This document shows positions 1-8,049 of a DNA stretch of 64,000 bases, piece after piece. The stretch is from the NCBI GenBank assembly GCA_003241685.1, contig QFPJ01000006.1, forward strand, positions 62,001-126,000, read 5' to 3'. The position numbers and the translations under genes are program-made. Below the pieces are notes generated by a model, which ran no database searches, was not told where the DNA came from, and saw nothing but the letters and a program-made list of their open reading frames with translations. Every line of letters starts with the position of its first letter. Positions within the stretch are counted from its first letter, which is position 1. The DNA is from Sphingopyxis macrogoltabida. Its GTDB lineage: Bacteria > Pseudomonadota > Alphaproteobacteria > Sphingomonadales > Sphingomonadaceae.

Positions 1-319
1 AGGTGAAGACGATGGTCGAGACCAGCATCGTCGCGGCGATCGCGCGCCACGGCACGGCCAATCCATAGCGCCGGATGATCGCGGCGGCGAACAGCGCGCC
101 AGTCAACAGAAAGCCGATGTTCGCGGGCAGCCGCTGAAGCTGCATCGGCAGCGTCGGCGCGACATCCTGAATCAGAAAGGCGATCGCAGTCGCGACATAG
201 GCACCAGCGGCATAGGCGATATAGCGTTCGCGCCGATGCAGCCAGAGCAGGAAAAAGACCGTGGCGAACGACAGGCCAATTGCCGGATTGAGCAACGAGA
301 TAAACAACTGACCCGTCAC
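1..319 (-). CDS. Membrane protein N-terminus, possible diguanylate cyclase (cut by window edge)
   Basis: An open frame runs from a GTG at 317-319 off the left edge (106 codons visible). GGTGGAG lies six bases upstream of the GTG and decides the start. The visible protein is almost entirely hydrophobic helices separated by short arginine-rich loops (for example LLWLHRRERY), with at least three membrane segments. This opening, a run of helices beginning with an NPAIGLSFA-like segment, resembles the membrane sensory part of sphingomonad GGDEF proteins. No catalytic domain is visible, so that assignment is a resemblance only; another polytopic membrane protein is equally possible. Confidence 0.45.
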   Translation of the reverse strand, partial: MTGQLFISLLNPAIGLSFATVFFLLWLHRRERYIAYAAGAYVATAIAFLIQDVAPTLPMQLQRLPANIGFLLTGALFAAAIIRRYGLAVPWRAIAATMLVSTIVFT

Positions 320-390
320 CGCAGGCTCCACCGGAAATCGCGACCGGGACAGGCGCGGCTATCGACGATAGCCTTCTGAGCCCGGATTAT

Positions 391-433
391 GAAAGAAAGA
401 CAGTATGTAACGGTAAGGCGCCTGTCTTTTCTT
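391..433 (-). terminator. Weak terminator-like hairpin after the LacI-type gene
   Basis: AAGACAG and CTGTCTT arms face each other across about 18 bases just beyond the stop of the LacI-type gene. On the minus strand the right arm runs into CTTTC-type pyrimidines. The stem is short and the loop long, so this is a weak call. Confidence 0.3.
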
Positions 434-438
434 GCCCT

Positions 439-1449
439 TCATGCCGATCCGCGGAGGATCAATTGCACCGGAATGCGCGTCCCGCTGCGGCTGTAGCCGG
501 CATCTTCCAGCGCCATCGCGACAAGCGCCTCGCCCGCGGCATCGAGGTCGGGCTCCAGCGTCGTCAGCGCGGGATCGGCCAGCGTCCCGGCGCGGATACC
601 GTCAAAGCCGATCAGCGCGACATCGTCCGGCACGCGCCGCCCGGCGTCCTTCAGCCCCTGCAGCACGCCCAGCGCCAGCATGTCGCTCGCCGCGAAAATG
701 GCGTCGACATCGGGGTGGGCGGCAAGCAGGTCGCGCGCCGCCGCGACACCCTGGGCATGACGATCGGCGGCGGCAGGTGGCTCGACGACGACCGGGGCGA
801 TGCCGTGCGCGGCGAGGGCCGCGGCAAAGCCGTCGCGGCGTTCGTCGAACTGGCGTTGCGGCGAGCGGAAGGGGCCGATGAAGACCGGGCGGCTGCGGCC
901 CGCCGCCACCAGATGTTCCGCCGCGATCCGTCCGCCCACCTCATTGTCGCTGCGCATCCAGTGGAACGCGCCGCCGGGGCTGCCCCAGCAAACGAAATCG
1001 AAACCCGCCGTTTGTGCCTTCGCGAAATAATCCCATGCGGCGCGATTGCTGGTCGTGCCGATGACGATCATCGCATCGGCCAGGCCCGATGCCACGAAAT
1101 CGGCGCGGAAATTCGCTTCGCTTTCCTGAAACGACACCAGCAGGTTGAAGCCGCGCGCCGATGTCGCGGCGGCGATGCTGCCGAGCAGCGCGAAATAGAA
1201 GGGGTTGATCGCGCTGCGATCTTCGCCGGGGCGGCAGATGGTGACGAGGGCCAGCGTTTCGCTGCTTTTGAGGCGCAGCGACGAGGCATGGCGATCCACG
1301 ACATAGCCCAGGTCGCTGGCGGCGGTGGCGACGCGCGCGCGCGTTTCGGCATTGACGCCGGGACTGCCCCGCAGCGCGCGCGACACGGTCGATTGCGACA
1401 CGCCCGCGCGCTCGGCGACGTCGAACGATGTCGGGCGCAGGGTTTTCAT
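439..1449 (-). CDS. LacI-family transcriptional regulator
   Basis: A 336-residue DNA-binding regulator of the LacI/GalR type. The helix-turn-helix is at residues 8-30 (DVAERAGVSQSTVSRAL), followed by the hinge helix. A periplasmic-binding-protein-like effector domain fills residues 60-335, including the usual FAASDMLALGVLQGL and PDDVALIGFDG segments. The frame stays open upstream, but the ATG at 1447-1449 places the HTH at the expected distance from the N-terminus and has GGAG twelve bases upstream. It is the last gene of a minus-strand series with DUF2891, DUF979, DUF969 and 5-oxoprolinase, so it may regulate that locus. LacI proteins usually bind sugars, so the effector cannot be guessed here. 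Confidence 0.9.
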   Translation of the reverse strand: MKTLRPTSFDVAERAGVSQSTVSRALRGSPGVNAETRARVATAASDLGYVVDRHASSLRLKSSETLALVTICRPGEDRSAINPFYFALLGSIAAATSARGFNLLVSFQESEANFRADFVASGLADAMIVIGTTSNRAAWDYFAKAQTAGFDFVCWGSPGGAFHWMRSDNEVGGRIAAEHLVAAGRSRPVFIGPFRSPQRQFDERRDGFAAALAAHGIAPVVVEPPAAADRHAQGVAAARDLLAAHPDVDAIFAASDMLALGVLQGLKDAGRRVPDDVALIGFDGIRAGTLADPALTTLEPDLDAAGEALVAMALEDAGYSRSGTRIPVQLILRGSA

Positions 1450-1519
1450 CGGCAGTCCATACTCCGCTTTGCGCCGTCTGTCGCCGCGCCGGCAGGGGTT
1501 GTCAATGCGGGGTGCGTGG

Positions 1520-2509
1520 TCAGAGGCCGTCCAGCGCCAGGAGCGCGAAACTGGCCAGCCAATGTTCGCCCATATAGTCGCCGGTGACGTGCGGCAGCGC
1601 GGCGGCGAGGTGGCACTGCGCCGCCGCTTCGGCGACGGGGCTGACCGGGTGGGCGGGGCCAAGCGCCGAAGCGATGGCGCGCCAGCTCCAGGCGCGGCTG
1701 AGACCCAAGCCGTCGAGATGCGCGATCTTGCCGTCGCTGCGGTCGGAGACGGTCGCGGGGGTAAAGAGCGTCGCGGGTTGCTGCTGTGCGGCGCGGGGGA
1801 GGAAGGCGTCGAACCAGTGGGGGAAATCACGGCCGAGCACCACCGCTATCAGATGCGCCTCGGTGAGCGCGGAGGAGAGAAATTCGTCGCCGCCCGGCTC
1901 CCACGCCGGACAGTCGCGATCCTCGGCAAACCAGTCGCGTGCGCGCGCGTCGATAAGCGTGACGAGGACGGGATCGCGGGTTTCGGCCCAGTGCCGCGTC
2001 AGGATCAGGGCAAAGGCGATGTTGAAATGGGTGCCGACGCGCAGCGGGTAGGTGAGCTTGGGCAGAAAGGCGTGAAAGCGGGCCGCGAAGGCGCGGGCGA
2101 GCGGCTCGAGCGCCGCACCCCAGGGCGCGTCGTGGCGCTCCGCCTCCGCATGAAGCGCGAGGAGCCAGGCCCAGCCATAAGGCCGCTCGAAGCCCGCCGA
2201 ATAGGGACGCGAGAGAAAGGCGAGTTCGCCCGCAACCTTTTCGGGAACGAGCATCGCGTCGGCGCGGGCGTGAATCTCGGCCGCAACGGGAAGGTCGGGA
2301 AAACGGCGCGTAAGGCGCAGGATCTGCCACCAGCCGTGGACGCAGCTATGCCAGTCGAAGCTGCCGTGGAAAATCGGATGATGCTTGCGCGGTGGCCTGG
2401 CATCCTCTGGACCGTTCAGGACGAGGTCCATCTTGTAGGGATATTCGCGGCCGAGATGCGACAGCGTGGCGGCGGCAAAGCGGGCGGCGTGGTCGGACGT
2501 CAATATCAT
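1520..2509 (-). CDS. DUF2891 family protein
   Basis: A 329-residue cytosolic protein of the DUF2891 family, recognised by the FHGSFDWHSCVHGWW segment near residue 50, the SRPYSWA-like segment (here RPYGWAW) and HFNIAFAL around residue 165, plus the C-terminal GEHWLASFA. Tryptophan, histidine and arginine are frequent, as expected of an alpha/alpha-barrel enzyme, but no activity is established. There is no signal peptide. It lies between the DUF979 gene and the LacI-type regulator on the same strand, so a role in the metabolism of the same substrate is plausible. Function is not assigned. Confidence 0.85.
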   Translation of the reverse strand: MILTSDHAARFAAATLSHLGREYPYKMDLVLNGPEDARPPRKHHPIFHGSFDWHSCVHGWWQILRLTRRFPDLPVAAEIHARADAMLVPEKVAGELAFLSRPYSAGFERPYGWAWLLALHAEAERHDAPWGAALEPLARAFAARFHAFLPKLTYPLRVGTHFNIAFALILTRHWAETRDPVLVTLIDARARDWFAEDRDCPAWEPGGDEFLSSALTEAHLIAVVLGRDFPHWFDAFLPRAAQQQPATLFTPATVSDRSDGKIAHLDGLGLSRAWSWRAIASALGPAHPVSPVAEAAAQCHLAAALPHVTGDYMGEHWLASFALLALDGL

Positions 2510-2518
2510 GCGCTCTCC

Positions 2519-2585
2519 ATATCCGTTCGTATCGAGCGAAGTCGAGATAGAGGCGTCATATCCCCCTTTCGCCGGGATGACGGAC
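2519..2585. repeat. Intergenic palindromic repeat copy
   Basis: Fills the gap between the DUF2891 and DUF979 genes. The part at about 2524-2547 is the reverse complement of a segment at about 27041-27064 (core TCTCGACTTCGCTCGA followed by ACGAACGGA with one change). The adjoining CGCCGGGATGACGGA resembles ends of the repeats at 28245-28320. It is a dispersed repeat, not a gene. Confidence 0.65.
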
Positions 2586-2605
2586 GTGGCGGGAGGCCGG
2601 CCCGG

Positions 2606-3544
2606 TCAGAACGCGAAGAGCCAGATGAAGATTATGTTGACCGCCAGCAACGGCACCGCCGTGCCGATCTGCGCCTTGATCACGCCATAGGGGTTTTTGA
2701 GTTCCAGCAGCGCGGCGGGAACGAGGTTGAAGTTGGCGGCCATGGGGGTCATCAGCGTGCCGCAGAAGCCCGCCAGCATACCGATCGCGGCGACGATGGC
2801 CGGATCGCCGCCATATTGCTTGATGAGCAGCGGTATGCCGACCGCGGCGAGCATCACGGGAAAGGCGGCGAAGGCATTGCCCATGACCATGGTGAAGAGC
2901 GCCATGCCGAGTCCGAAGGCCAGCACGGCGCCGAACAGGCTGCCCTGCGGGATCGCGGCGCCGATCAGGTCGCCGACGACCTCGCCGACCCCGGCGATCG
3001 CGAAGACCGCACCAAGGCTGGCGAGCATCTGCGGCAGGATGGCGGCCCAGCCGACCGAATCGAGCAGGCGGCGGCCCTGTTGCAGCGGAAGCAGCGGCGG
3101 CGGCTTCAACCGCGCCATACCGACCGCGAGCGCGACCAGCACGCCGATCGCCAGCGAGATCAGCGTGGCCTGTTTGGGGTCGGCGAGGCCGGGAATCCAT
3201 TTAAAGAGAAAAGTGCCCGCGAGCGCCGCCGCAGGGATGATCAGCGCGACGAGGAGTAGGAAATTGCCATGTTTCGCGGCGCTGGCGGCCTGCTGTTTCG
3301 CGGATACCTCCCCGCCGGGCGCGCGGCCGATCTGGCCGGTGCCGGCAATGGCGACCAGCGCGAGAACGAGCAGGCCGTTGCCGAAATCGCCGAGGATGTC
3401 GCCCGCCAGCATCGATAGCGCGAGCAATCCCCAGAAGGCGGCGTTGCCGAATCTTTTGGGGTTGCCGCGGTCGGCAAGGCCGAGGCCGGCGAAGGCCGCG
3501 AAGGTCAGGCCGGCGAGGACATAGACGAACCCGAGCGTGATCAT
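2606..3544 (-). CDS. DUF979 family membrane protein, putative transporter subunit
   Basis: A 312-residue integral membrane protein with about nine hydrophobic segments, matching the DUF979 family (GNAFAAFPVMLAAVG and MLAGFCGTLMTPMAANFN are characteristic). The ATG at 3542-3544 overlaps the stop of the DUF969 gene as ATGA, indicating translational coupling. DUF969 and DUF979 proteins nearly always occur as a pair, and in other bacteria they sit beside pyroglutamyl-peptidase or 5-oxoprolinase genes. Here the pair follows a 5-oxoprolinase, so 5-oxoproline uptake is the natural guess; transport itself has not been shown from this sequence. Confidence 0.85.
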   Translation of the reverse strand: MITLGFVYVLAGLTFAAFAGLGLADRGNPKRFGNAAFWGLLALSMLAGDILGDFGNGLLVLALVAIAGTGQIGRAPGGEVSAKQQAASAAKHGNFLLLVALIIPAAALAGTFLFKWIPGLADPKQATLISLAIGVLVALAVGMARLKPPPLLPLQQGRRLLDSVGWAAILPQMLASLGAVFAIAGVGEVVGDLIGAAIPQGSLFGAVLAFGLGMALFTMVMGNAFAAFPVMLAAVGIPLLIKQYGGDPAIVAAIGMLAGFCGTLMTPMAANFNLVPAALLELKNPYGVIKAQIGTAVPLLAVNIIFIWLFAF

Positions 3545-4212
3545 GCGTCCGCCCCCCGGCCCTGCATCCGCTTTTCGAGCCGGCGAAGGCGGAAACCGTG
3601 GATCAGGAAGGCCGCGATCGCGGTCGGGATCGCCCAGACCGAGAAATGCAGCGGTTCGATGACATAGCCATAACCTTCGAGCAGGCCTTTCATCAGCAGG
3701 ATCGAACCGATCGCGAGAAAGATGTCCTCGCCGAAGAAAAGGCCGACATTGTCGGTCGCGGCGGAAAAGGCCTTTACCTCCTCGCGCTGGTCCTCCGAGA
3801 GTGCGGGGTTCTGCGCTTCGGCGGCGGCTTCCGCCATCGGGGCGACGAGCGGGCGGACGGTCTGGGCATGCCCCGCGACCGAGGTCAGGCCCACCGCCGC
3901 CATTGCCTGTCGCAACAGTAGATAGGAGGTCAGCAGGCGGCCGAGCGTCGCACCCTTCATCCGGTCGATCAGGCTGCGGGCGTGCTGTTGCAGGCCATAG
4001 GCTTCCAGCAGGCCGATGACGGGCAGGACGATCCAGATGATCGAGACGTATCGGGTATCGTTGAACGCCTTGCCGAAGGCGGCGATGATCGCGGCGATGT
4101 CGAGCCCCGCCGCCAGCCCGGTCGCGAGCGCCGAGGCCATGATGACGAGCAGCGGATTGAAGCGGAGCAGGAAGCCCGCGATGATGATGAGGATGCCGAT
4201 CAGGACGAGCAT
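3541..4212 (-). CDS. DUF969 family membrane protein, putative transporter subunit
   Basis: A 223-residue membrane protein of the DUF969 family. The N-terminus is two successive hydrophobic helices (LIGILIIIAGFLLRFNPLLV), a further helix includes WIVLPVIGLLEAYGL, and the conserved FFGEDIFLAIGS segment is near residue 160. The C-terminal tail is basic (LRRLEKRMQGRG). It overlaps the DUF979 gene by four bases and is separated from the 5-oxoprolinase gene by the inverted-repeat element at 4249-4393. Together with DUF979 it probably forms a two-component inner-membrane carrier. Confidence 0.85.
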   Translation of the reverse strand: MLVLIGILIIIAGFLLRFNPLLVIMASALATGLAAGLDIAAIIAAFGKAFNDTRYVSIIWIVLPVIGLLEAYGLQQHARSLIDRMKGATLGRLLTSYLLLRQAMAAVGLTSVAGHAQTVRPLVAPMAEAAAEAQNPALSEDQREEVKAFSAATDNVGLFFGEDIFLAIGSILLMKGLLEGYGYVIEPLHFSVWAIPTAIAAFLIHGFRLRRLEKRMQGRGADA

Positions 4213-4248
4213 GGGCCGCGCGCCTGTAATGTGGGTGTTGAAAAGGCC

Positions 4249-4393
4249 TCACGCGAAGACGCGAAGACGCGAAGCGACCGCTTTGTCCGCGAAGCGGCTT
4301 CTTTCCTCCGCCTCGCGTTCAGAATAGCCGTAGAAAGAATATGGGACCGATCGGCCCAAGCAGACATCTTCGCGTCTTCGCGTCTTCGCGTGA
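4249..4393. repeat. Insertion with perfect 26-bp inverted repeats built from GCGAAGAC units
   Basis: Positions 4249-4274 and 4368-4393 are exact reverse complements. Each arm is itself a short tandem of ACGCGAAG units. They enclose 93 bp with no convincing gene. It fills most of the 210-bp gap between the 5-oxoprolinase and DUF969 genes, on the transcribed strand of the putative operon. Its layout suggests a non-autonomous mobile repeat or a large RNA hairpin; no transposase or target duplication is visible. Confidence 0.75.
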
Positions 4394-4422
4394 ACAAGAA
4401 TATTTGCTGAGTTCGCATCGCG

Positions 4423-7400
4423 TCAAATCCCTGCCTTGCCGTAACCGCCGCCGCCCGGCGTTTCGATCACGAAGGCGTCGCCTGCTGTCAGGTCGGCGCT
4501 GCCGGTGGCCGCCAGCATTTCGACCGAGCCGTCGGCGCGTTCGATCCAGTTGCGCCCCGGCGTGGCGGCTTCGCCGCCCGCGAGGCCGGCGGGCGGTATC
4601 TTGCGCCGGTTCGCGAGGATGTTCGCCGTCATCGCTTCGCGGAAGCGGATGCGGCGTGTCGCGCCGTCGCCGCCGTGCCAGCGACCGGTACCGCCCGACC
4701 CTTTGCGAATCGAAAATTCCTCGACGATGACGGGGAAGCGCGTTTCCATCACCTCGGGGTCGGTCATGCGGCTGTTGGTCATGTGCGTCTGGATCACGCC
4801 GGTGCCGTCGAAGCCTGGCCCGGCGCCCGAACCGCCGGCGATCGTTTCATAATATTGGTGCGTGTCGTTGCCGAAGGTAAAATTGTTCATCGTGCCCTGC
4901 GCCGGCGCCATCGCGCCGAAGGCGGCGAACAGCGCGTCAGTGATGACCTGGCTCGTCTCGACATTCCCCGCGACGACCGCCGCCGGATAGCGCGGACTGA
5001 GCATCGAATCGTCAGGCACGATCAGCGTGACGGGGGCAAGGCACCCCTCGTTCATCGGGATCGGGTCGTCAATCATGGTGCGCAGGACGTAAAGCACCGC
5101 CGCGCGCACCACGGGCATCGGCGCGTTGAAATTGTCGGGGAGGGTGGGCGAGGAGCCGGTGAAGTCGATCGTGACGTGACGCGCGTCGCGGTCGACCTGG
5201 ACGGCGACCGCGACTTCGGCGCCATTGTCCATCGCGTAGCGGAAGGTCCCGTCGTTCAGACGCGCGACGAGCTGGCGGACGGCGGCTTCGGCCTGGCGCT
5301 GGCCGTGCGCCATATAGGCGGCGACGGTCGCGGCGCCGTGCGCGGCGCTGAGATCGGCGAGCGCGCTGGCGCCGCGCTGGCACGCCGCGACCTGGGCCTT
5401 CAGATCCGCGATGTTGAGCGCGGGGTTGCGCGCGGGCCAGTCGCCGGCAGTCAGGTGCGCGTGGACATCCGCGTCCAGAAAGTTGCCGTTGTCGACGATC
5501 AGGACGTTGTCGAAAAGGATGCCTTCTTCGGCAATGCTGCGGCTGCCTGGCGGCATCGAGCCGGGAGCGATGCCGCCGAGATCGGCGTGGTGGCCGCGGG
5601 CGGCGACGAAGAAGCCCGGTTCGTCGCCGTCCACAAAGACCGGCATGATGACGGTGATGTCGGGGAGGTGCGTGCCGCCATCATAGGGCGCGTTGAGCGC
5701 ATAGGCATCGCCGCGCCGGATGCCGCGTCCGTCGCTGGTCCTTTGGCGGAGAATGGTGCGGACGCTTTCGCCCATCGAGCCCAGATGGACGGGCATGTGC
5801 GGCGCGTTGGCGACGAGGCTGCCGCGGCCGTCGAAGAGCGCGCAGGAAAAGTCGAGCCGCTCGCGGATGTTGATCGACGAGGCGCTGTGCTGGAGCGCGC
5901 CGCCCATTTCCTCGGCAATCGCCATGAACAGGCTGTTGAAGATTTCGAGGCGGATGGGGTCGGGCTGCACCCCGGCCTCTTCAGGAGAGGGGGTTGAGGG
6001 GAGGGGTCTGTCGGCCCTGCGCGAGGTCTCCGCCCCCGAAGGCGAGGGGCATTTTATGAGCCGCAATGTTCTTTCCCGTTCGACCATCGCGGTCCAGCCC
6101 GGCTCGATCACCGTCGTCGAGAGCGCGTCGATGACGATTGCGGGCCCCGCGACGGTTCGGCCGGGGGCGAGCGCGCCGCGTTGGTGCAGCGGGACGCGGT
6201 GCTTCGTCCCGGCGAGCCAGGCGGTGACGGTTTCGGGGTCGGCTTCGGCCGCCACGATGGGCGGCGGCAGGGTTGCGGATGCGGCGTCCGCCTCGGTCAG
6301 TTCGACACGGATGCGGTCGACGACCAGATTCGTGTGCGGGGCGTAACCGAAGCGCAGGCGGAAGGCGGCGGCAAAGGCCGCCGCGATTTCGGCAGGCGGC
6401 GCGAGCGGGAGTTCGATCGCATTGTCGCTGTCGGCGAGGCGGACGAAGAGCAGGGTTTCGCGGGTTGTCACGGCATCGGGCGCGAGGTCGGCGCGCGCCT
6501 GTCCGTCGAGTTCGGCTTCGGCGGCGGCAAGAGTGGTCGCGCAATCCGCATCGAGGGTCAGCGCCAGCGTGCGTTCGCGGATCGCCGAGGGCCGGGCGAG
6601 GCCCATGCCATAGGCCGAAAGGACGCCCGCGAGCGGATGGAGCAGGATTTCATCGATGCCGAGCGCATCGGCGACGAGGCACACATGCTGGCCCGCCGCG
6701 CCGCCGAAACCGACCAGACTATAGCCTCGTGTCACGTCGTGGCCGCGTGCGATGGTGATGCGTTTGATGGCGTTCGCCATTTGCTGGACCGCGATGGCGA
6801 GCAGGCCTTCGGCGAGAGCTTCGGGCGTGATGCCGCCGACTTCGGCTGCCATCGCGGCGAATTTTTCGACGACCACGGCGCGGTCGAGCGGCTGGTCGCC
6901 ATTCGGTCCGAACAGTCGGGGGAAATGGCCGGGCTGAATCTTGCCGAGCAGGATGTTGCAGTCGGTGACGGTGAGCGGCCCGCCGCGCCCATAGGCGGCG
7001 GGTCCGGGATTGGCCCCGGCGCTTTCGGGGCCGACGAGGAGGCGCGCGCCGTCCCAGCGGCAGATCGATCCGCCCCCGGCGGCAACGGTGTGAATGCGCA
7101 GCATCGGTGCACGGATGCGCGTGCCCGCGACGATGGTCTCGTTATCGCGCTCAAGGCGACCGGCGTAGTGGCTGACGTCGGTGGACGTGCCGCCCATGTC
7201 GAAGCCGATCAGGCGGTCCTTTCCAAGCGGTGCGGCGCTGCCGACCATCCCGACGATGCCGCCCGCGGGACCCGAAAGGATGGCGTCGCGGCCGTGGAAG
7301 GCCGATGCGGAGGCAAGGCCGCCCGAGCTTTTCATGAATTGCGGGTCGGTGCCGTCCCCGAGTTCGGCGACGAACTGATCGACATAGCGGCGCAGGACGG

Positions 7401-8049
7401 GAGAGAGATAGGCATCGGCAAGCGTCGTGTCGCCGCGCCCGACGAGCTTGATCAGCGCGCTGACGTCGTGGCTGGTCGATATCTGGGTGAAGCCGAGCTC
7501 TGCGGCGATGGCGGCGAGGCGCTGCTCGTGCGCCGGATAGCGATAGCCGTGCATCAGCACGATCGCGAGGCCGGCGATGCCCGCGTCGCGCGCAGCCTGT
7601 AGTGCGGTGCGCGCGGCATCTTCGTCCAGCGGGAGCAGGATTTCGCCGTTGGGTCCGACGCGCTCGGCGATTTCGGCGACCATCGCATGCGGCGGCGGCA
7701 CGCGGTCGAGTTTGCGGGCGAAAAGGTCGGGGCGATCCTGATAGCCGATGGTCAGCGCGTCGCCGAAGCCGCGCGTGATCGCGAGCAGCGTCGGTGCGCC
7801 CTTGCGTTCGAGCAGGGCGTTGGTCGCCACCGTCGATCCCATACGGACCGTCAGCGGCGGCAGCGGTCCGGCCCCGGCGCCGGTCAGGTCGCGGATCGCG
7901 CCGACCGCTGCATCGCCGGGACGCGCGGGGTCGTCGCTGAGATATTTGGTGGTGACCACCGCGCCATCGGGCGATCGCGCGACGACATCGGTGAAGGTGC
8001 CGCCGCGATCGATCCAGATATGCCAGCGAGGATCAGTCGGATGCGCCAT
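4423..8049 (-). CDS. 5-oxoprolinase (ATP-hydrolysing), fused HyuA-HyuB type
   Basis: A 1208-residue enzyme predicted to hydrolyse 5-oxo-L-proline to glutamate with ATP. The N-terminal HyuA-like half starts with the phosphate-binding IDRGGTFTDVV (residues 12-22), continues with MGSTVATNALLERKG, and has the second ATPase motif GFDMGGTSTDVS around residue 285 and HTVAAGGGSI after it. The HyuB-like half begins near residue 700 (DPIRLEIFNSLFMAIAEEMG) and carries APHMPVHLGSMGESV and the C-terminal ETPGGGGYG. The length is that of the one-chain oxoprolinases; separate hydantoinase subunits would be about half. The ATG at 8047-8049 lies inside the 3' end of the kinase gene. The linker near residues 667-693 is an inserted repeat. 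The hydantoinase family has several substrates, so the exact substrate is inferred partly from the DUF969/979 neighbours. Confidence 0.92.
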   Translation of the reverse strand: MAHPTDPRWHIWIDRGGTFTDVVARSPDGAVVTTKYLSDDPARPGDAAVGAIRDLTGAGAGPLPPLTVRMGSTVATNALLERKGAPTLLAITRGFGDALTIGYQDRPDLFARKLDRVPPPHAMVAEIAERVGPNGEILLPLDEDAARTALQAARDAGIAGLAIVLMHGYRYPAHEQRLAAIAAELGFTQISTSHDVSALIKLVGRGDTTLADAYLSPVLRRYVDQFVAELGDGTDPQFMKSSGGLASASAFHGRDAILSGPAGGIVGMVGSAAPLGKDRLIGFDMGGTSTDVSHYAGRLERDNETIVAGTRIRAPMLRIHTVAAGGGSICRWDGARLLVGPESAGANPGPAAYGRGGPLTVTDCNILLGKIQPGHFPRLFGPNGDQPLDRAVVVEKFAAMAAEVGGITPEALAEGLLAIAVQQMANAIKRITIARGHDVTRGYSLVGFGGAAGQHVCLVADALGIDEILLHPLAGVLSAYGMGLARPSAIRERTLALTLDADCATTLAAAEAELDGQARADLAPDAVTTRETLLFVRLADSDNAIELPLAPPAEIAAAFAAAFRLRFGYAPHTNLVVDRIRVELTEADAASATLPPPIVAAEADPETVTAWLAGTKHRVPLHQRGALAPGRTVAGPAIVIDALSTTVIEPGWTAMVERERTLRLIKCPSPSGAETSRRADRPLPSTPSPEEAGVQPDPIRLEIFNSLFMAIAEEMGGALQHSASSINIRERLDFSCALFDGRGSLVANAPHMPVHLGSMGESVRTILRQRTSDGRGIRRGDAYALNAPYDGGTHLPDITVIMPVFVDGDEPGFFVAARGHHADLGGIAPGSMPPGSRSIAEEGILFDNVLIVDNGNFLDADVHAHLTAGDWPARNPALNIADLKAQVAACQRGASALADLSAAHGAATVAAYMAHGQRQAEAAVRQLVARLNDGTFRYAMDNGAEVAVAVQVDRDARHVTIDFTGSSPTLPDNFNAPMPVVRAAVLYVLRTMIDDPIPMNEGCLAPVTLIVPDDSMLSPRYPAAVVAGNVETSQVITDALFAAFGAMAPAQGTMNNFTFGNDTHQYYETIAGGSGAGPGFDGTGVIQTHMTNSRMTDPEVMETRFPVIVEEFSIRKGSGGTGRWHGGDGATRRIRFREAMTANILANRRKIPPAGLAGGEAATPGRNWIERADGSVEMLAATGSADLTAGDAFVIETPGGGGYGKAGI
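5968..6052. repeat. Palindromic repeat read in frame inside the 5-oxoprolinase gene
   Basis: An approximately 85-bp block made of two hairpin-like parts (CCTCTTCAGGAGAGG and CGCCCCCGAAGGCG) with an AGGGG-rich centre. It sits in the coding sequence between the HyuA and HyuB halves and is translated as a proline/serine/arginine-rich linker (GAETSRRADRPLPSTPSPEE). Its composition is unlike the flanking coding DNA and like sphingomonad intergenic palindromes. The frame is preserved across it. Confidence 0.6.

Noticed and set aside
1325..3259. A 644-codon plus-strand frame across the regulator, DUF2891 and DUF979 genes
   Set aside because: Arginine- and glycine-rich shadow sequence; the minus-strand genes are real.
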